Shown one piece after another: positions 9,201 through 18,359 of a stretch of DNA of 19,769 bases. The stretch covers positions 1 to 19,769 of the forward strand of contig UZAE01000676.1 in the NCBI GenBank assembly GCA_900617975.1. The letters run 5' to 3'. Below the pieces are notes generated by a model. That model searched no databases. It was given only the letters and a program-made list of their open reading frames with translations, and had not been told where the DNA came from. Both the position numbers and the translations under genes were made by a program. The stretch is from Rodentolepis nana (Eukaryota; Platyhelminthes; Cestoda; Cyclophyllidea; Hymenolepididae). Every line of letters begins with the position of its first letter. Within the stretch, counting starts at the first letter, position 1.

Positions 9201-12200
9201 ATCATCAAACCTTGAATCAGTGGAGGAAGGAGGACCAAAGGGGGCAGCTGGAGATGAAAAATTGAGCAAATCGAAGAAGAAAAAGAAGGTGAAAAAACAG
9301 CAAACACCACCAAAATCCCACGATAAACCGGTACATTGTGTGCGCACGTGCCTCAATTTCTCACCTCGCTCAGTGAACTGTAGTCGCTGAATTAGCATTA
9401 GTAATAATGTAGTGGTGTTGTCACTGGCTTGCCGTCTCTCGTTCTAATCCACGTTAACTCACATCATTTACTCTCGCATGGGTGTTTTGTCTTGTCTCAT
9501 TCGGTTAACACTTCTCTGTTATAGTACCACTTGCATGAATATATTTTCTTCCTTTAGGCTAAACCCCGAGTCGTTACCTTCCGATGTGACACAAAGGCAG
9601 CTGCTCTAGCACTTTGGAAATGGACGGTTGACCGTCAAAGCTTCTTCACGTAAGTGTAATGAATTCTATGTGAGCTTGTTAAGTGCGATGACTGATGTGC
9701 AGAATTACCTGTTTGCTAAAAATTGACGAAGAGTAATTTGTTATCTATTCGGATGTGCTTATAATGACGTTTTTATTTCCTTTGTTACTTCATCGTACTT
9801 ATCATCGGGGTATTTATATATTAAGCATCAACGATGGGATATTCTCATAAGAGAAGTGTTTTCTCCGACTTTTTTGGTCTCGAAAATGATTCTTTTGATA
9901 GGGAAGTTTTTTAGAGCTGCGTCTTGAAGGAAACACTCATTTTCCTTGGCTTCGCAATCGCGAAACCATTTTGACAACATACTCTTTTTGATCTATGTAG
10001 AACTTAAATGAGCTGACCATTATCGTAACCAGTCTATTAAACCAGGTAACAGACAAATATGGTGTTTTTTAGGGATTGATGTCTAAGACCGTGCATTGTG
10101 TTAATTAAATAGGCTAACTAGATGAAGTACTAGCCGTAGATGGCAAAAATGGCTTCGGGAGGTTCTAATATGAAAGTATGGAGTGAATGAAATTCGAAGA
10201 CCTTTTGCTTCTTGGTATTCCTTAAGACTAACCAGACAGAGGGTGTGCAAAACGTTCAGAAGATATGTTATGAATTAGGTTTTGTGGTGGCAGTCAACCT
10301 TCAAATCTGTTAATCCAGTGGTCGCGAAATCAAAACTCATTCAGTACTGGTTAATTATTATCCATTAAAGTGTTTTAGAAATGCCAATTTCCTATTGAAT
10401 CGGCTCTACGGTAAATTATTTCTACCTGGGCAAAGTGTTGTTAACACTTCTCTTATTTATGAGGCACAGAGTTGAGTTAAAACAAACATCGATAAAGCTT
10501 TTTATCATACAATAGGTAAGGCATTGGGACATTGATCAATATTGTATGGCCTTAGGTCTGCTATAATGGTGGTTTAGCAAGAGTGATTGATGCCTTTGTT
10601 TTTACTCAATATCTCACTGTTTGGACTTATAAAGCTTAATTGGTTCAAATGTCACTTGTTGGTAGTGTTGCAATATTTGACTGCTTAATTTCCAAGACAT
10701 TACAATTTGAATATACGTGTATATTTTCGAAAGCTTCTTTTTTTCTTGAGGGGAATGTAAGTTTAGCATTTATTTCCTGTCAAAATTGTTAAACTTGTTG
10801 TCAATGCTAATTAGAATACCTCATCTATTTGTTGATAATCATCCGAGTTCTAATTCACGTATTCAATAAGTTTACTTGGGAAGTCGAAATTATTGTTATT
10901 ATTTGTTATTTATTTTACCTCTTAGTTTAAAGCAGGCCAGCGAAGCTAAGACTACAAAATCTATCCACGGTCTATTTCGTAGAAGTCATTCCTATCGATT
11001 TGTGTAAGTCATCTTTCGCTTTATCTCTAATAGACTATTTACAACATATTTATTTACCCCCTTTATCGCTCTGTTTTAGTGGTAAATCCCAAATGGAACT
11101 GAAATCGATTGCCAATTCCTCTGAATCACTTCCCCAACCCTCCTTTGTGAGGTAAGCTTTATTAAAATGTCGGCGACAAAATTATTTGTTTTCGTTTGCG
11201 ATAATTTATTTATCTCAAATGGCAGGTGTTTTGATAGTTATCTTTAGTCCTTAATTGACTTCGGGCTTTACATAGAGGAGGGATATCAAAGTGACAAAAG
11301 TCGAGAGAGGGGACAGAAATATGATTCACAGATGTATAAGAGACTGACAGACAGGCACAAAGGCAGAGAATAGGTAAGATAAGTACTGTGGAAGGGGTCG
11401 AATATGACTTACCAATGGGGTTGTGGTAGTTTGAAGTGAGTATACGTTGCCCAGGGTGCACCACGTGGAGGTTAGTCTATCGCGCAGCCCCGTTTGCAAT
11501 AATTTATTTACAAGAGAAATGGTATTTTCCTGGATATCGAGTTGTATATTATGCGATCTATGCCTAGAGTCCATTTTTAGGCTTTCAAAGTCCGGCTGTG
11601 GATGCAAGCGAAGTTTAGTTTCGGTGATGTCGCGTCTTGTGAATGGATTGATTCAGGAAGTATTAGCTTTGACATTTTTAGGCTGGCTTTATCAACTGAT
11701 CCATTTGCATACGAGGATATTGGACTAAAAATGTTTTATTCTTTGTTTCTTTGTAGGGTTTCGAGCCTGAGACGTCCAAAGAGTCACGAGGGTGAATTTG
11801 AGCAATTCACTGGAAGATCTACTCTTCCTGCTCGAATCCGCACTGCTGAAGACGGTTCTTATCCAATGAGCGATCCTGTCAAACGACGTAAGATTTTTTG
11901 TTTGGTTTTAGTTTTAAATGGGGCATATCTAGTCTAAAACGGGCAGTTTCTTATGCTTTGTAAGTTTTGTAGTAAAGTGAAAATGATGATCCATAGGGTT
12001 GTGACCTCTACTAAATCGGTGGCCACAATATCGTTATTTATCAGTACGCATCGAGTAATGCTATGGCCAATCGCACTGACAAGTTTAAGTCAAAATAAAT
12101 AGTGGTAGGAAGCGAGATTCCCAGAGGTCGACTTTCAGATATCCTCACTCAAATTATTTCGGTTAGCTTTCTCCTTATTAAATAATTTCTGTGTTTAATG

Positions 12201-15200
12201 ATGTCATAATCATCACTTACTACTAAAAGTGAGGAAATATGACTAATAGAAGACATGTAAACAAACAAGATAAGACGGATTTTTGAGATATTGAATGAGA
12301 AACCAGGTGAGCTTTATTTTAGGGAGAGTTTACTCACATTTGTCAGAGTTGGGTAGTTAGAGTGGGATTTCACTAGGCTATTATTTTGTGGTTCTTAGTC
12401 TATTGTACTATCTCATAAATTAAGAGGTCTATCATTTGTGACCACGACATAACTGAAGCTGCCATCTGCTAAATCGATCTGACACTTGGTCACAACTATC
12501 ACTTTCTAGATGATTGACTATAGTCAGCATAGGTAACAGAACTGATTCGTGCTTGGGGTGCATTAACTCTACATGTTATAGTTATCATTATCCTCTATCA
12601 AAGCAGGTCGCAGATTTATTTTAAAATATCCCTAGTCATCTAATTTTGCTCAAAAGTGTGCCTTATATAAAGAAGACTAGTCGCATATTTGCCGGCTTTA
12701 GGGTCAATCATCCCGATATCTGAGGACAATGTGGAGGCGGTAATGCCAACTGAGCCTTGTTAGTTACTTTGATGTGTTTCTCTCTAAAATATATCCTTGC
12801 AGAGCTTTGCATGCCCCTATAAAACCGCGCTTTTCCCCTTGAGGCATAATTCTTCCGTCTTACTCCTCTTTTCAGTTAAAAGTTCAAGTAAGATGGAAAA
12901 ACTATCTTGATTTGAGCTGGGGCGTTTAATTTAATCCCTACCAACATCAATGATTATAACTCAGAGAGGGCTTTCTGCAATTGATGAAAGCAATTTTGTG
13001 ATTTTCTTTTAGCCCCAATTCCAGCCGCAAACGTAGAACAAGCTGCAACCTTGGCATCTGATGGGTACGCTCATATTCCCATTTTACCTTAAGATGTTTG
13101 TCTGTGATACTCGAGTTATACGTGCATACATATATATACCCGGCGTCGATAAATTCTTCAAGCATGCTATATCGTGGTTGTGACTTGTTATTGCTCCTAG
13201 GCCAAGTGTCGTATCTTTGTTGAGTTCGCTAATGAATTCGTAAGTTGTCTCCGGTTTTGCATTCATCCCGCCGTTTTTGCATGCGCTCTCATCCCGAATA
13301 AGCATGCAAGCACTCGCTCTCGCGGATTTGACTTGCTCTCAATTTTGAATTATTGGTTGACTTATGCGTATGGGGAAATATAATAGAGGGACTTAGTAAG
13401 CAGGCCGAGTGGATTCTTGGTACGCACTGACTAGTTAGCGGCAAAAGCGGTGGCAAAAACCGTCTCAAGTTGCCTCTTCACGAGAACCAATTGGCAGAGC
13501 CCACGTGGTGATAAAAGGCGAACTCGGATTGGTTGAAGGGCTCGTGAAGTAATCAATTCTCTTTCTCGCTCTCCCAAAAGCCTACATTTGCCTTGCTGGG
13601 CTCGCGCGCGTAGTTGTCTTAGCATGTGCAACGTATCATCCGCCTATTCGCACATGCGGAAAGGCGATCTTGGCGTGCACAAAGGTATAAAATTGATGAG
13701 AAAAAAAAACAAACACGATTACGCACCGCCTACTCTACTCTATTACTAGTAGCACCCGACACGTGAACAAATTTCAAAGAATGACTTTAAATCTCTTTAA
13801 TTTAAAGATTTTCTCTATGGCCCCCTCGCGCAAAAACTGTTCAACCGGAATTCCCCCAATATAATAAATATTTTAAGGTATTCGTGGCGACCTATGTGAA
13901 TAATCGGTTTAAATGGCGAATTTCCTATCCTATAGAAAAACACATTTGAGGTCAGTGTTATTAGAACTTGAAGATTTTGCTTCATCACCATTGTATGCTG
14001 ACACCAAGGGAACACATCTTCATGTAGGGGTTCAAATGAGGCCAAGGAGTCAATAGTACTCAGTTTGCTGTCTCAAGGTCAGAATAAATTCGAGCCTAAT
14101 AGTTATGGGTGGTCGCTTGTATGGGTTTTCTCTTCAAAGCCCATAAACTTAATCACTGATGAGCAATAAATTCTGGTTAACTCAATACTGTTAGGATTTA
14201 GTTTCGAGTCATCAATAGCAACTATCACACTTTTTTTACAATTTTAAATCAGCTTCAATGCATAGAGCTATTAACACATTTCTTGCAGCAAATAATGACA
14301 AAGATCGTACTTGAGTGTCTTGTTTATTTTTTTCCACCATATCTCCACTTTCATAGTGACAGAGTTCAGGTGTTTGTTTATTGCCTGCCTAAACTATCAA
14401 GCTTCTACTCAACATGATGACAATCGGTTTAAGTAGTAGTTGATCGCATGATATTAATGGCAGCATATCTTCCTCCTTTCCATAAATTGATTGTTCATTA
14501 TCTTGTTTTTGCTTACAGAGTCATGAATGTTGCCAATGATCTACTTGCAACTCCAGAATCGGGAGTCACCACACCGATCAAGGAAGATACCGCGAATGAC
14601 CCAGTCACTATTTTGCCAGTTTCCGTAACTCCTGTAGGCACTGCTCCTGCTGCAAGTGTCACTCCGCTATCAACAGATGTTGATGAAGTAAGTGATTTTA
14701 TATTTCCCATTCTTACACCCGCATCCCCTCACTTCAGCTTCATACAGCTAGTGATTCATCAGATGGGCTTTTACTTTCTCACGGATAAGTAGAACTGTTA
14801 TGCAGCATGTACTGATGACTCGTTTGTACACACTTTAGGTGCGCCAACGAACAAACCATATCTCCAAATCCTCGGTCAGAGATTCTGAATGTCTTCGAGC
14901 AGTGAACGAAATTGATCAAGTTATTGATAGTATTCAAAGTTCCAATGGCAAAACTACAAGGGCACTGCCTAATGGCGAAGTCTCCTCTTCTGAAATTAAG
15001 CCTTCTACAAGCTGTGGACGTACAACTGGAACCACTCAATCGGAGTCCATCAGCTCCAATTCGATGAGTATTGCGCTGAAGGTTGCCGCTTTGATCGGAG
15101 TATTCTGTATTGGTGTTATGATTGCAGCTCTCGAAACGAGTCATAGGGGTCCAGGTCGACAGAGTAACGCCTGGACTGAATTAGCCATTACCCTCCGTGA

Positions 15201-15276
15201 CCAACCCATTGTCGCCTCATTTAATGAGTATATCTACGCACCTCTTCGTGGATTTTTCGTCGGCAGAGGCCATTAA
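5711..15276 (+). CDS. FERM domain (band 4.1 superfamily) protein with C-terminal membrane span, 16 exons
   Basis: Spliced gene, 2259 coding bases, 752 residues. Exons: 5711-5896, 5936-6043, 6078-6202, 6331-6428, 6503-6659, 6737-6824, 6865-7076, 8331-8400, 9148-9330, 9558-9649, 10926-11003, 11080-11151, 11757-11887, 13013-13064, 14519-14687, 14839-15276. Every intron is GT..AG and the phases join into one open frame. Hallmarks seen: PYKIRLLD and QWLDLGRNVKKQ in F1; LSFRVKHYP, YLLYLQLRRDLVQGRL and YGVDPFPVK in F2; VYLGLRHTGL and RVVTFRCDT..LWKWTVDRQSFF in F3. These are typical of 4.1/FRMD proteins, which couple membrane proteins to cortical actin. The ERM actin-binding tail and any phosphatase domain are absent. 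A hydrophobic helix lies at about residues 683-705. The start is the ATG in AATAATGG. The weakest junction is the exon 9 donor (gtacat). FRMD3/FRMD5-like is the best guess; exact orthology is not resolved. Confidence 0.92.
5897..6864 (+). other. Cluster of six tiny introns at the 5' end of the gene
   Basis: The first six introns are 39, 34, 128, 74, 77 and 40 bases, while introns 7, 8, 10, 13 and 14 are 1254, 747, 1276, 1125 and 1454 bases. Each small intron has GTRAG/GTAA-type donors and a T-rich tract before AG. Very short 5' introns with longer 3' introns are a known habit of flatworm genes. Confidence 0.85.
6078..6824 (+). other. Exons 3-6: FERM F2 lobe
   Basis: The all-helical F2 lobe spans about residues 120-254. 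It opens with LSFRVKHYPGNP, the strand linking F1 to F2 in this family, followed by the helix YLLYLQLRRDLVQGRLLCP. An acidic loop (DAPEDEGSGELNG) replaces the shorter loop of most relatives. The closing segment RGLTARDAEVEVIKMASQLP then YGVDPFPVK matches the family pattern around the MYGVD motif. Introns here are 128, 74 and 77 bases. Confidence 0.88.
7077..8330 (+). other. Intron 7, T-rich, containing a possible cassette exon
   Basis: Intron of 1254 bases between the two halves of the conserved Trp codon in F3. It is pyrimidine-rich and has long spurious open stretches because of low stop density. The one candidate functional element is the splice-flanked 54-base segment at 7531-7584, described separately. 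No repeat of the two families was seen. Confidence 0.6.
7531..7584 (+). other. Possible 54-base cassette exon in intron 7
   Basis: The segment is preceded by a T-rich acceptor (ttttattattag) and followed by a strong donor (CTTG|gtaaga). Its length is a multiple of three, it is open in the phase set by exon 7, and its final TG restores the same split Trp codon used by exon 8. Inclusion would insert 18 residues, including YIGPKYTQNYSW. That piece looks loosely like the YVGLQPSETFEW that ends exon 7, as if the strand had been duplicated. It could equally be a chance splice-like pattern. Confidence 0.4.
8401..9147 (+). other. Intron 8
   Basis: 747 bases, GT..AG. No ORF, recognised repeat or clear regulatory motif was seen. 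Intron 9 (9331-9557, 227 bases) is similar. Confidence 0.6.
9650..10925 (+). other. Intron 10
   Basis: 1276 bases, GT..AG with donor GTAAGTG. No recognised repeat, ORF or RNA was seen. It is AT-rich unique-looking sequence. Confidence 0.6.
10926..11887 (+). other. Exons 11-13: FERM-adjacent-like basic segment
   Basis: Residues about 440-533 follow F3. The piece GLFRRSHSYRFVGKSQ resembles the opening of the FERM-adjacent (FA) region of 4.1 proteins, where a GSKFRYSGRT-like sequence is usual and phosphorylation modulates FERM binding. RVSSLRRPKS contains a basophilic-kinase type Arg-x-x-Ser context. The exons are short (78, 72 and 131 bases). Intron 12 between exons 12 and 13 is 605 bases, but 298 of those come from a family-1 retroposon and its target duplication. 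Confidence 0.7.
11208..11491 (-). repeat. Family-1 retroposon copy D inside intron 12 (antisense to the gene)
   Basis: Flanked by GTTTGCGATAATTT (11194-11207) and GTTTGCAATAATTT (11492-11505), 14 bp with one mismatch. The sense strand starts GGGGCTGCGCGATAGAC. It lacks about 40 bases (the CAACTGCCGGTTAATAG region), and the gap falls exactly between two TGAG repeats seen in the other copies. Without the insertion and its duplication, intron 12 would be 307 bases. Confidence 0.9.
11888..13012 (+). other. Intron 13 with a promoter-like patch
   Basis: 1125 bases between exon 13 and the 52-base exon 14. Most is AT-rich and featureless. At 12804-12835 the sequence reads GAGCTTTGCATG, then CCCC, then TATAAAACCGCGC, which combines an octamer-like ATGCAAA-type site with a TATA box (12818-12824). 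A pyrimidine-rich stretch ending in CAG follows. This could be an alternative promoter, but evidence is limited to motif proximity. Confidence 0.3.
13013..15276 (+). other. Exons 14-16: Ser/Thr/Pro linker, transmembrane helix and short tail
   Basis: Exon 14 is only 52 bases. Exon 15 (residues 551-607) is a Thr/Val/Pro/Ala-rich low-complexity linker. Exon 16 (residues 608-752) has a Ser-rich stretch and then a hydrophobic helix at about residues 683-705 (starting MSIALKVAALIG, ending GVMIAAL), flanked after the helix by HRGPGR. The last 47 residues include TELAITLRDQPIVASFNEYI and end APLRGFFVGRGH. A single C-terminal span with a short tail makes this a probable tail-anchored or type II-like membrane protein. 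Orientation cannot be settled from sequence alone. Confidence 0.8.
13437..13700 (+). promoter_or_regulatory. CpG-richer promoter-like island in intron 14
   Basis: Within the 1454-base intron 14 (13065-14518) this stretch is much richer in G, C and CpG than its surroundings. It contains CCAAT at 13487-13491, an E-box CACGTG at 13502-13507, ATTGG (inverted CCAAT) at 13528-13532, a GCTCGCGCGCG run near 13600 and TATAAAA at 13686-13692. The next exon (15) has an in-frame ATG at 14523. A transcript started here could encode a 200-residue isoform with the membrane span but no FERM domain. A decayed mobile element is the alternative. Confidence 0.35.
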
Positions 15277-15700
15277 GTAACTAATCTTCCCTTCGTCCCT
15301 GTTTCTAACCCAAGTTCTTTTTGGCCCTGTGTGTCTGTGAATGTCGCGTGTATTCTTCCTCCCCTGTTTCTTTCTCATCATTTTCATAATTAATCTATTG
15401 CTGTTTATTGGTATCTATTTCACTTACCGCGACTCCTTTCGCCTTTATCACGCCTGCGCTCTCGTTATTTTACTGGCCCCCTTCCTGTCTCATTCATTTT
15501 GTAATTTTATTTCTTATCCTCTTTTCTCTCCTCCTCACTCCTTCCCATGCACAACAGAGCTACGGCTATGATGACTGTGGCTGTACTCTCTGTCCTAATT
15601 TCCCTCGTTGCCACGCGCAAAGCGCCATTTCACCAGACAGTGATTATTAAACCCTTATCACGATATAATAATACCATTGTTACTTCTATTGTAAAAGTGC
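15277..15700 (+). other. 3' UTR and candidate polyadenylation signal
   Basis: After the TAA at 15274-15276 comes a pyrimidine-rich stretch with long spurious open frames. The first polyadenylation-type hexamer is ATTAAA at 15646-15651, followed within 60-90 bases by GT-rich sequence (GTGCTTACGG, TTGTGGGAGCGGTTAGTTTTG). This would give a 3' UTR of about 390 bases. No AATAAA occurs nearby, so a more distal site is possible. Confidence 0.35.
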
Positions 15701-17134
15701 TTACGGTATCTTTCTTGTGGGAGCGGTTAGTTTTGCGATATCCTTCGTAGTATGATTCGCTCGGCCAATTGATTAATGCCATGTCTAAGATCTGTTATGC
15801 CAACTTTTGTGAAGCAGGCGCGTTCGCTTTTTTTCCCCAAGGATAAGCAATTAATGGACAGAATTGTGAAGACTTCTTTTGTTTTAAATGCCAGTGAGTC
15901 CTGATCGATACCATGTGTACTGGTGACGTAAAATAGCTTACTCGTCTGTCGTGTCAGGGTCTCAGATTACGAGGCATGTTACAAAATTCGTTTTTTAGCA
16001 CGTAAACTGATCTCATGTAATGAGGAATTGTCGATTAGGCGTATGTGAATGTGTGCGCGCCTGCTTACAAACGTTCTTGATTTTACTTGTCTCACTAAAT
16101 AGTAAACTTTTTATTTAATTACTCACATATGCCATGGATATTTTAACGGAACTTGAAGCACTTCCCAAGTCATCTGTTAGTGCTTTTTGAGTGGTATTAA
16201 ATAACCTTGTTTTGACAAAAAAAAATCATGCATATGTTGCTGCGTTTACATGAACTGTTTACAAGGGCTTCAGTTGGAGTGTGTTGGTAAGCGATTTCTA
16301 TTCAGTTCTTTCGCGATAACTCAGTCTTAGCCTGTAAAATCTAATATTGTGCTTGAAGCTCATCCGAATCTTCTTTCCCTTACACACTCTACTTTTGTTA
16401 GTTGTCGTCCATGAACTCGTCTTTACTTCCTACTTTCCCATCTTGATCACTTGTGCTGTGGTCGTCTGCTTTTTGTCGTCGATACCTCATAGCTTCTTCA
16501 ACTTGGTGATCATCAGGCAGCCTTTAAAGAGATGTGCAACTAGTTGAAGGCCTAATAAGAAATGTTTTGGTAGCTCCCACTTAACTATACTGAAATTACA
16601 TTTATCGCCAATTACGCCTTGATTTTCCTACTGAAATTTGATTATAAGGGTTGACTTACACAGCAGTTTAACGCGGCAAAGCCTGCTTGTATTCCTCAGG
16701 GCACTGGTTTTGACATAACACTGATAGGTATTCAATTACTACTAGGTGATAATCAGTTTATAAATCAGGAGATCTGGTTAACTCATAGTGTTGACAACAC
16801 AATGCTAATCAACATCTGTTACGCTCGAGGGCTCAAAACTAGAATTTATTGCAACACGTGATGGAGACTATCGCTAAGCCACAGTAAAATTGACAGCAGT
16901 GTTGGAGAGTCACGAAGTTTGCTCTAAATGACATATACCGCTATTCTATTGTAAAGCTCATCTAATTATGGTGGCGCTGATGAAAATCAAAGCTTTCTCA
17001 TTTTCGGGACGCGAGTCACCAACAGAAGCACTAATTCTACGGGTCCTTTTATTGTGGGAAATTGCATGAAGAGATTTCACTACAAATTACATTTTTTGTG
17101 TGTGTAATCTTAGACCAACGTTTGTGGCCAAAAT
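15700..17134. other. Intergenic stretch downstream of the FERM gene
   Basis: No convincing ORF, exon or repeat. It may include further 3' UTR if a distal polyadenylation site is used (for example ATTAAA near 16196). Confidence 0.45.
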
Positions 17135-17148
17135 GAAATAGCGATATT

Positions 17149-17451
17149 ATTTATATATTTATTTATATCAAATGGCAGGCGTTTTGAGAGTTGTCATTAA
17201 CCCTTTATTTGACTTCAGGCTTCACAGAGGAAAAGGAACATCAAAGTGAAAAATAGTCAAGAGGAGGGAGTGGAATAGAAGAGTGTTTCAAAAATGTAAA
17301 AGAGACAGACACAAAGGTAGAAAAAAGTGGGGTGAGTACTGTGGAAGTAGTCGAATATAGTATACAGTGGGGTGATAGTAGTCAGAAGTGAGAAAGCCAA
17401 CTGCCGGTTAATAGACTTTTTTGCCGTATGAGTATACATTGCCCATACCCA
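17149..17451 (-). repeat. Family-1 retroposon copy E, slightly 5'-truncated
   Basis: Flanked by two perfect copies of GAAATAGCGATATT (17135-17148 and 17452-17465). It carries the full body and a TTTA-type tail, but lacks about 38 bases of the 5' head seen in B, C and D, beginning on its sense strand as TGGGTATGGGCAATG. The perfect duplication suggests it is the youngest copy in the window. Confidence 0.92.
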
Positions 17452-17654
17452 GAAATAGCGATATTTCCAACTGAATTAGTTACGCATACCTACCTTTGAC
17501 ACTGTGGCTTTGACTGTTGCGTCATATTTATCGCTAGAAAGATACAACTTAATCATCGTCAACTTGCTCAACTTCTTTAAGCTCCTGTGCTAACTTCATT
17601 AAAGTAATATAGGAAAAACGCCGAGGTATAGGCTGAACACATTAAATTGAAAAG

Positions 17655-17830
17655 TACGAGGAGGAGGAGGAGGCTGATTTGCGTCGAAGAGGTAGAAAAG
17701 CTCAATGTAGGGGATTAACATGTGATAAAGGTAAGTTGTTAAGCCACTTAAGGGGAGAGGGCTGAGTCATAGGTAAAACAGGGAAGAGGTGGATTAGCGG
17801 TAGGTGAGGTACTTGGGGGGGGGGGGGTAA
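17655..17830. repeat. Purine-rich simple sequence with (GAG)n and a run of 13 G
   Basis: GAGGAGGAGGAGGAGG lies near 17660, followed by purine-rich sequence and a G13 tract at 17815-17827. The pyrimidine-rich complement yields a long but meaningless open frame on the - strand. Confidence 0.7.
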
Positions 17831-18054
17831 GGTGATAGGCGAAGTGGAAAAACAGTTATTGCCCTCTCGGGACAAACTCCCTGCACTGCCAAACGAAACA
17901 CCGAAGTTGCACCACGAGATCAGGGTATTCTTTTTCAACACACGCCGGCAAAAGGCTATTGGAACAAAAGGAAGACATGGCGATTGCGCGTCTTTTGTTT
18001 ATTCAACAGCTGGTACAAAGTATTGTCTTAGTTAAGTATTAGTATTACTGCATT

Positions 18055-18354
18055 ATGGACGAGATTTGCTCGATTGAATTATCATTTCAAAGGTTAGAGG
18101 ACCTCCAAAGAGCATTATTAACTTTTAACGACAGAATTACTTTTTTTGAGAGAGCGCACCCAAAACCACTCACGCCTGTCTGACAACAGACAGATACCAC
18201 CGACGTGAGTAGTTTTTGGTCGCCATCAGGCGAAGGCTACGTAGACGTATTGAACACTTTTCAAACGCCAGTAGCACCTTCTGTTATAAGTCTAGTACCA
18301 ATGGAGTTCATTTTGAAAGAGGACCGTAAGCCCCGAAGGGCGTTAAAGGGTTAA
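18055..18354 (+). pseudogene. Broken 99-codon reading frame of unknown origin
   Basis: An ATG opens 42 codons (MDEICSIELSFQRLEDLQRA...) to a TGA at 18181-18183. The same frame then stays open for another 56 codons (QQTDTTDVSSFWSPSGEGYV..., ending RRALKG) to TAA at 18352. The composition is protein-like and less AT-rich than its flanks. A helix-like N-terminus followed by a Pro-rich part loosely recalls a retrotransposon Gag, but I cannot identify it. The internal stop falls in the loop of a long hairpin (18160-18219). Confidence 0.3.
18160..18219. repeat. Imperfect palindrome (hairpin)
   Basis: Outer arms CCAAAACCACTCACG (18160-18174) and CGTGAGTAGTTTTTGG (18204-18219) pair with one bulge and one mismatch. 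Inner arms CTGTCTG (18176-18182) and CAGACAG (18187-18193) enclose an ACAA loop. It lies inside the broken reading frame. Confidence 0.75.
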
Positions 18355-18359
18355 ATAAT

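Larger units (their letters stand above)
6865..9649 (+). other. Exons 7-10: FERM F3 (PH-like) lobe with two linker insertions
   Basis: F3 is recognised from VYLGLRHTGLTTYVG (about residues 302-316), the conserved Trp split between exons 7 and 8, the strand DFIVYVKPSG, and RVVTFRCDT followed by ALWKWTVDRQSFF at its end. Two stretches have no counterpart in a minimal F3. About 45 residues in exon 7 (KEKVPKKADSV to PPSPAAS) precede the first strand. All 61 residues of exon 9 (residues 349-409) run from an acidic Gln/Glu-rich part to a polybasic run, KSKKKKKVKK. The polybasic run might bind phosphoinositides or act in nuclear import; that is inference. Exon 9 is 183 bases, phase 0 on both sides, so it could be skipped without a frameshift. 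Confidence 0.85.

Noticed and set aside
9180..9398. Open frame on the - strand
   Set aside because: It is the shadow of exon 9. The Phe-rich run is the complement of the Lys-rich linker.
11210..11607. - strand ORFs over retroposon copy D, and similar ones over copy E (17257-17439)
   Set aside because: They arise from the pyrimidine-rich sense strand of the family-1 element. The frame is not maintained among copies and no known protein motif appears.
11602..11937. ORF through exon 13
   Set aside because: Only 11757-11887 belongs to the gene. The ends are readings into introns 12 and 13.
14513..15144. - strand ORFs opposite exons 15 and 16
   Set aside because: They are shadows of the coding + strand. 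The + frame joins in phase and encodes the membrane span.
15341..15750. Hydrophobic ORFs just after the gene
   Set aside because: The sequence is T/C-rich 3' UTR. Phe/Leu/Ser-rich products are expected from such composition, and there is no splice link or homology.
17702..17941. Pro-rich ORF on the - strand
   Set aside because: It is explained by the G13 tract and purine-rich simple sequence on the + strand.
17832..18035. ORF possibly ending in a retroviral-type protease-like region
   Set aside because: There is no DTG/DSG active-site motif and no zinc knuckle. The resemblance was too vague to claim.
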